DNA from: Candidatus Thiodictyon intracellulare
GTDB lineage: Bacteria; Pseudomonadota; Gammaproteobacteria; Chromatiales; Chromatiaceae
Direction: 5' to 3'
DNA: 13,978 nucleotides
NCBI GenBank assembly: GCA_016292295.1
Contig: JADNEJ010000156.1
Span: forward strand, 1-13,978
A program made the translations under genes and the position numbers. Below the pieces are notes generated by a model. That model did not search any database and was not told the DNA's origin. It saw nothing but the letters and a program-made list of their open reading frames with translations. Positions 6,773 through 13,978 of this stretch are shown here, one piece after another (position 1 is the first letter of the stretch; every line of letters starts with the position of its first letter).

Positions 6773-6904
6773 ATGAAGAGTCTCAGGGTTCGCTATGTGG
6801 ACCGGGCGCCGCGTGCCGACGCGGTGGCCTTGTTCATCGTTCCGGCCGGCGGCCACCTGCTGGAGTCCAAGGCTTCAGCCTTGGTCATGGACATCCAAGG
6901 CTGA
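6773..6904 (+). CDS. Short hypothetical ORF or gene fragment ended by a palindrome
   Basis: A 43-residue frame, including VALFIVPAGGHLL, starts at ATG 6773 and stops inside the palindromic repeat at 6864-6915. The first ~32 codons show the strong third-position GC of real genes in this window, which suggests a remnant of a longer gene cut by the repeat. I do not recognise the product. The sequence preceding the ATG is itself a dispersed repeat, and no good Shine-Dalgarno is present. It may well be non-coding. Confidence 0.25.
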   Translation: MKSLRVRYVDRAPRADAVALFIVPAGGHLLESKASALVMDIQG

Positions 6905-6915
6905 AGCCTTGGACT
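6864..6915. repeat. Double palindrome, 21-bp stem with self-complementary arms
   Basis: GTCCAAGGCTTCAGCCTTGG (6865-6884) and its exact reverse complement (6895-6914) flank a 10-base loop. One further A-T pair extends the stem to 6864-6915. Each arm is itself a hairpin (CCAAGGCT-TC-AGCCTTGG), so the block can fold as one long stem or as two small ones. Its form is that of a REP-like dispersed repeat. It is not followed by a T-tract. Confidence 0.9.
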
Positions 6916-7014
6916 GCGGCCCGGATGCGCCGAGATGGTGCGGTGTGCACCCATTCGGCGCAGATTCCGGGTCCGCGCCGCCCCCCCGCTCGGTCCCCGT
7001 CCCGTCACGCGGCC

Positions 7015-7044
7015 ATGGCACACCGAATGCCTGCGCGTTATGAT
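7015..7044 (+). promoter_or_regulatory. Possible sigma-70 promoter upstream of element copy C
   Basis: ATGGCA (7015-7020), then 18 bp, then TATGAT (7039-7044; five of six -10 matches). It could be the ancestral gltBD promoter, now separated from gltB by the element at 7110-7311. The spacing is slightly long and the GC-rich context makes chance matches less common, but the evidence is weak. Confidence 0.2.
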
Positions 7045-7109
7045 CGCGGGTCCCGCGTCGTCGACCGTCCCGAAGAGCCGGCGACGCTAGAGCCCCGTTT
7101 CCAGTTTCC

Positions 7110-7311
7110 CGGCATTATGTAACAAACGCAAATGCCTATTTATTAAGTAAGTTGGATGCGACTTCTCGATTCTGAGCCAGCTCTGGCAACCGGATTTCTC
7201 ACCGAAATCTGACAGATCCTGGCGCCCACCCGCCCGCATCGCACTGAGTTGCCGCCAGATTCCGCGTAACCAATTGATTCGATAACCATGTGCAGTTGCT
7301 ACATAATGCCG
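7110..7311 (+). mobile_element. MITE-like element, complete copy C, upstream of gltB
   Basis: A second full-length copy, in the same orientation as copy B and clearly similar over its whole length. The left end is CGGCATTATGTAACAAACGC; the right end inverts to CGGCATTATGTAGCAACTGC. The flanks CAGTTTC (7102-7108) and CAGTTTT (7312-7318) match at six of seven bases, consistent with a target duplication at the same offsets as copy B. The element starts and ends CGG...CCG in this copy. It carries no transposase gene. It lies 175 bp upstream of the gltB start. Confidence 0.88.
7279..7307 (+). promoter_or_regulatory. Possible outward promoter in right end of element copy C, towards gltB
   Basis: TCGATA (7279-7284; four of six -35 matches) and CATAAT (7302-7307; five of six -10 matches) with an ideal 17-bp spacer. 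A start near 7314 would give a leader of about 173 bases before gltB, containing the stem structure at 7375-7454. If real, the mobile element supplies expression to gltBD. This is inference from sequence only. Confidence 0.35.
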
Positions 7312-7374
7312 CAGTTTTCTGACTGGTGACCGCTTGAGCGGCCGCCCGTTGGGGTCCGAAGACACCGGATTTCG

Positions 7375-7454
7375 GGGATTGTGTCGGCTGGCCCGGGTCA
7401 TGCGATCCCGGCCTTTGCCAGGTGGATGCGTGACGCCCCGCGCGACACAATCCC
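7375..7454 (+). promoter_or_regulatory. Potential structured 5' leader of gltB
   Basis: GGGATTGTGTCG (7375-7386) and CGACACAATCCC (7443-7454) are a perfect 12-bp inverted repeat. Nested inside are CTGGC (7388-7392) with GCCAG (7417-7421), and CCGGG (7393-7397) with CCCGG (7407-7411), giving a stacked inner arm with a 5-base bulge and a 9-base loop. A small GCG-TGA-CGC hairpin (7428-7436) follows. The fold ends 32 bases before the gltB ATG. It resembles a junction-type cis-regulatory RNA, but I recognise no known riboswitch class. High GC can produce some inner stems by chance. Confidence 0.35.
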
Positions 7455-7486
7455 AACCGTTACTCCAGGTACCTACGAGGTCAGCG

Positions 7487-12146
<4,660 letters not shown>

Positions 12147-12154
<8 letters not shown>

Positions 12155-13613
12155 GCCGACCGGATTCATGGAATACGACCGGCGCGACCGCCGCTACGAG
12201 CCGGTGTCCGACCGCGTCGTGAACTATCAGGAGTTCATCATCCCGCTGACCGACGCCGAGGTCAGCACCCAGGCCGCGCGCTGCATGGACTGCGGCATCT
12301 GCTTTTGTCACCAGGGGTGCCCGGTCAACAACATCATCCCGGACTGGAATGACCTGAGCTACAAGGGCGACTGGCAATTGGCCATCGAGGTCCTGCACTC
12401 CACCAACAACTTCCCCGAGTTCACCGGCCGCATCTGCCCCGCCCCCTGTGAGGCCGCCTGCACGCTCAACATCGGCGACGCCCCGGTGGCGATCAAGACC
12501 ATCGAATGCGCCATCGTCGACAAGGCCTGGGAGCAGGGCTGGATCAAGCCCCAGGTCCCGGAGCGGCGTACCGGCAAGCGCGTCGCGGTGGTCGGCTCCG
12601 GCCCCGCGGGGCTGGCCTGCGCCCAGCAGCTCGCCCGCGCCGGACACCAGGTCGCAGTCTATGAGAAGGCCGACCGCATCGGCGGTTTGCTGAGCTATGG
12701 CATCCCGGACTTCAAGCTGTCAAAGAAGCTCATCGACCGGCGTCAATCGCAGATGCGCACCGAAGGGGTGGAGTTCCACACTCACGCCCACATCGGCCGC
12801 GATATCCCGGTCGCCAAGCTGCGCGCCGACTACGACGCGCTGGTTCTGGCCGGCGGCTGCGAGCAGCCGCGCGATCTGCCCGCGCCCGGTCGGGAACTCT
12901 CTGGCATCCACTTCGCCATGGACTTCCTCACCCGCAACAGCAAACGGGTGCAGGGTTCCTATGTCCCGGACGAGGAGTTCATCAACGCCCAGGGCAAACG
13001 AGTACTGGTCATCGGCGGCGGCGACACCGGTTCCGACTGCATTGGCACCTCCAACCGCCACGGCGCCAAGTCGGTTACTCAGATCGAGATCCTGGACAAG
13101 CCGCCGGTCAAGGAGGACAAGGGCCTGACCTGGCCGGACTGGCCGAACAAGCTGCGGACGTCCAGTTCACAGGAGGAAGGCTGCGAGCGCCACTGGAACG
13201 TGCTGACCAAGGGCTTTATCGGCGACGACCAAGGTCGGGTCCAGGCGGTCAAATACTGTCTGGTCCAGTGGGACAAGGACGTCCAGGGCCGCTGGCAGAT
13301 GTCCGAGGTCCCGGGCTCCGAGGCCGAGTTCAAGGCGGATCTGGTGCTGCTCGCCATGGGCTTCGTGCACCCGGTGCACGCCGGCATGATCGAGGCGCTC
13401 AAAGCCGAGACCGGACTCGAACTCGACCCCCGCGGCAACGTCAAGGCCACCACCGAAGGCGTCGGCGCCTACCAGACCTCGGTGCCCGGGGTCTTCGGGG
13501 CAGGGGATATGCGGCGCGGGCAGTCGCTGGTCGTGTGGGCGATCCGCGAGGGGCGGCAGTGTGCGCGGGCGGTGGATGAGTGGTTGATGGGGCGGTCGGA
13601 TTTGCCGCGTTAG
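12147..13613 (+). CDS. gltD: Glutamate synthase small subunit (NADPH-dependent)
   Basis: A 488-residue beta subunit that takes electrons from NADPH through FAD and passes them by iron-sulfur clusters to GltB. The N-terminal cluster motifs are [13 protein letters not shown] (Cys46, 49, 54, 58; residue 52 is Cys where Pro is common) and CPAPCEAAC (Cys97, 101, 105). The FAD-binding loop is [10 protein letters not shown] (148-157) and the NADPH-binding loop is [10 protein letters not shown] (288-297). The C-terminal FAD block [13 protein letters not shown] is typical. The ATG at 12147 is used because family homology begins there and GGGAG (12135-12139) precedes it; it overlaps the gltB stop as ATGGGTAA, suggesting translational coupling. 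The open frame further upstream is gltB sequence in another frame. A strong terminator follows 32 bp after the stop. Confidence 0.97.
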
Positions 13614-13645
13614 AAATCATGTCGGCTAACTGAGACCCGGAAAGA

Positions 13646-13672
13646 AGCGGCCTTCTGGCCGCTTTTTCTTTT
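13646..13672 (+). terminator. Rho-independent terminator of gltBD
   Basis: AGCGGCC (13646-13652), loop TTCT, GGCCGCT (13657-13663), then a T-rich tract TTTTCTTTT running to 13672. It has all the elements of an intrinsic terminator and is placed 32 bp after the gltD stop, so it closes the operon. Confidence 0.93.
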
Positions 13673-13800
13673 GGCCATTCGGTTCGCGATGCCCCTACCG
13701 CCGCAGTAATATCCGCCGTAGCTGGTTCGTGGACGTGGCGGCGGGCGTGGGCGCTCGAAGCGGTACTGCGGGGATACCCCCGGCGCAGATTCAGCCGGTT

Positions 13801-13977
13801 CTACCGAAGCATCCGGCCAGGCATGATCCGCGATGCGTCGTCGGTGAGATTGATCTGGTCATCCACTCGTGGACCGGGTGTCGGGGCCTGGGGGGCGGTG
13901 CCGCCGAGCTTCTTGCCGGTGGTCGCGACGCGGGCAGCACGCGCCGCGCGCTTCGCCTCGTACTCGGCGTGCTCACG
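13801..13977 (-). pseudogene. Remnant of an IS1182-like (DDE) transposase
   Basis: Read on the minus strand from the window edge, an ATG-less frame gives REHAEYEAKRAARAAR, then TGKKLGGTAPQAP, then GPRVDDQINLTDDASRIMP, and stops at a TAG (13801-13803) after GRMLR. The order (Ala/Arg-rich helix, TGKK, PP-rich linker, then DQINLTDxxSRIMP) matches the middle of IS1182-family transposases. The usual continuation (VSGGGFEQ.YNAQ) is missing, so the gene is broken at this end. The rest would lie beyond the window. It is not the source of the small elements here as far as can be judged. The family assignment is from memory of the motif pattern. Confidence 0.6.
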
Positions 13978-13978
13978 C

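Larger units (their letters stand above)
6734..7109. other. Intergenic region aroB to element copy C: repeats, no firm gene
   Basis: Holds a CTGCAAATGAACGCAAATAG repeat motif of a dispersed type (6752-6771), a 44-codon open frame (6773-6904), a large double palindrome (6864-6915), a C-rich run (6978-6988) and a weak promoter-like TATGAT (7039-7044). Nothing else in it is convincingly coding. Confidence 0.6.

Noticed and set aside
5855..6856. Long minus-strand open frame opposite aroB, and similar long frames opposite gltB and gltD.
   Set aside because: These are shadows of high-GC genes; their products are low-complexity and unlike any family, while the plus-strand genes are unambiguous.
4772..7401. 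Open minus-strand frames inside both complete elements (sharing LSAMRAGG and GFGEKSGC-like stretches), which could be a conserved small protein.
   Set aside because: Most base differences between the two copies change the amino acid, and the frames run on into unrelated flanks. The similarity is that of repeated DNA, not of a protein under selection.
7334..7486. Extension of gltB to an upstream ATG at 7334.
   Set aside because: The extra ~51 residues have no family similarity and cover the structured leader. The ATG at 7487 has a good Shine-Dalgarno and gives the expected short propeptide before Cys22.
13673..13800. An 8-bp inverted repeat CCGCAGTA/TACTGCGG (13701-13708, 13764-13771) considered as an IS end or regulatory site.
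   Set aside because: It is short, has no flanking duplication or associated gene, and is plausible by chance.

Overview
The window is high-GC chromosomal DNA from a gammaproteobacterium. The closest feel is a purple sulfur bacterium of the Chromatiaceae type, judged from protein style, codon use and the dense short intergenic repeats; this placement is inference, since no taxonomic marker gene is present. Six complete housekeeping-type genes are easy to recognise or assign to families: lipA (lipoyl synthase), aroK and aroB (shikimate pathway), gltB and gltD (glutamate synthase), and an RpfE/COG4255 'phosphoglycerate mutase-like' gene. There are also an atypical short-chain dehydrogenase (SDR) gene and a DUF938 methyltransferase-fold gene, both on the minus strand.

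Layout. 1-57: the right end of a small inverted-repeat element. 74-512 (-): a DUF2442 gene broken by two frame lesions. 525-1580 (+): COG4255 gene. 1728-2429 (-): SDR lacking the catalytic Tyr. 2530-2688: long inverted repeat around a tandem 13-mer. 2700-3362 (-): DUF938 gene. 3363-3772: repeat-rich gap with a 31-bp tandem duplication. 3773-4738 (+): lipA. 4726-4927: a complete ~202-bp MITE-like element inserted in the 3' end of lipA. 5047-5571 and 5660-6733 (+): aroK-aroB, separated by a hairpin repeat. 6734-7109: palindromic repeats and a tiny ORF fragment. 7110-7311: a second complete copy of the element. 7375-7454: a potentially structured leader. 7487-12154 and 12147-13613 (+): gltB-gltD, overlapping by 8 bp and closed by a strong intrinsic terminator at 13646-13672. 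13801-13977 (-): a remnant of an IS1182-like transposase.

How it works together. AroK and AroB feed the shikimate route to aromatic amino acids. GltB and GltD form the NADPH-dependent GOGAT enzyme of nitrogen assimilation. LipA makes the lipoyl cofactor of 2-oxoacid dehydrogenases and the glycine cleavage system. I see no defence, CRISPR, toxin or secondary-metabolite system. The most interesting layer is the intergenic one: three copies of an undescribed-looking ~202-bp terminal-inverted-repeat element with 7-8 bp target duplications. One copy has rewritten the C-terminus and stop codon of lipA. Two of them lie directly upstream of aroKB and gltBD, with promoter-like outward ends.
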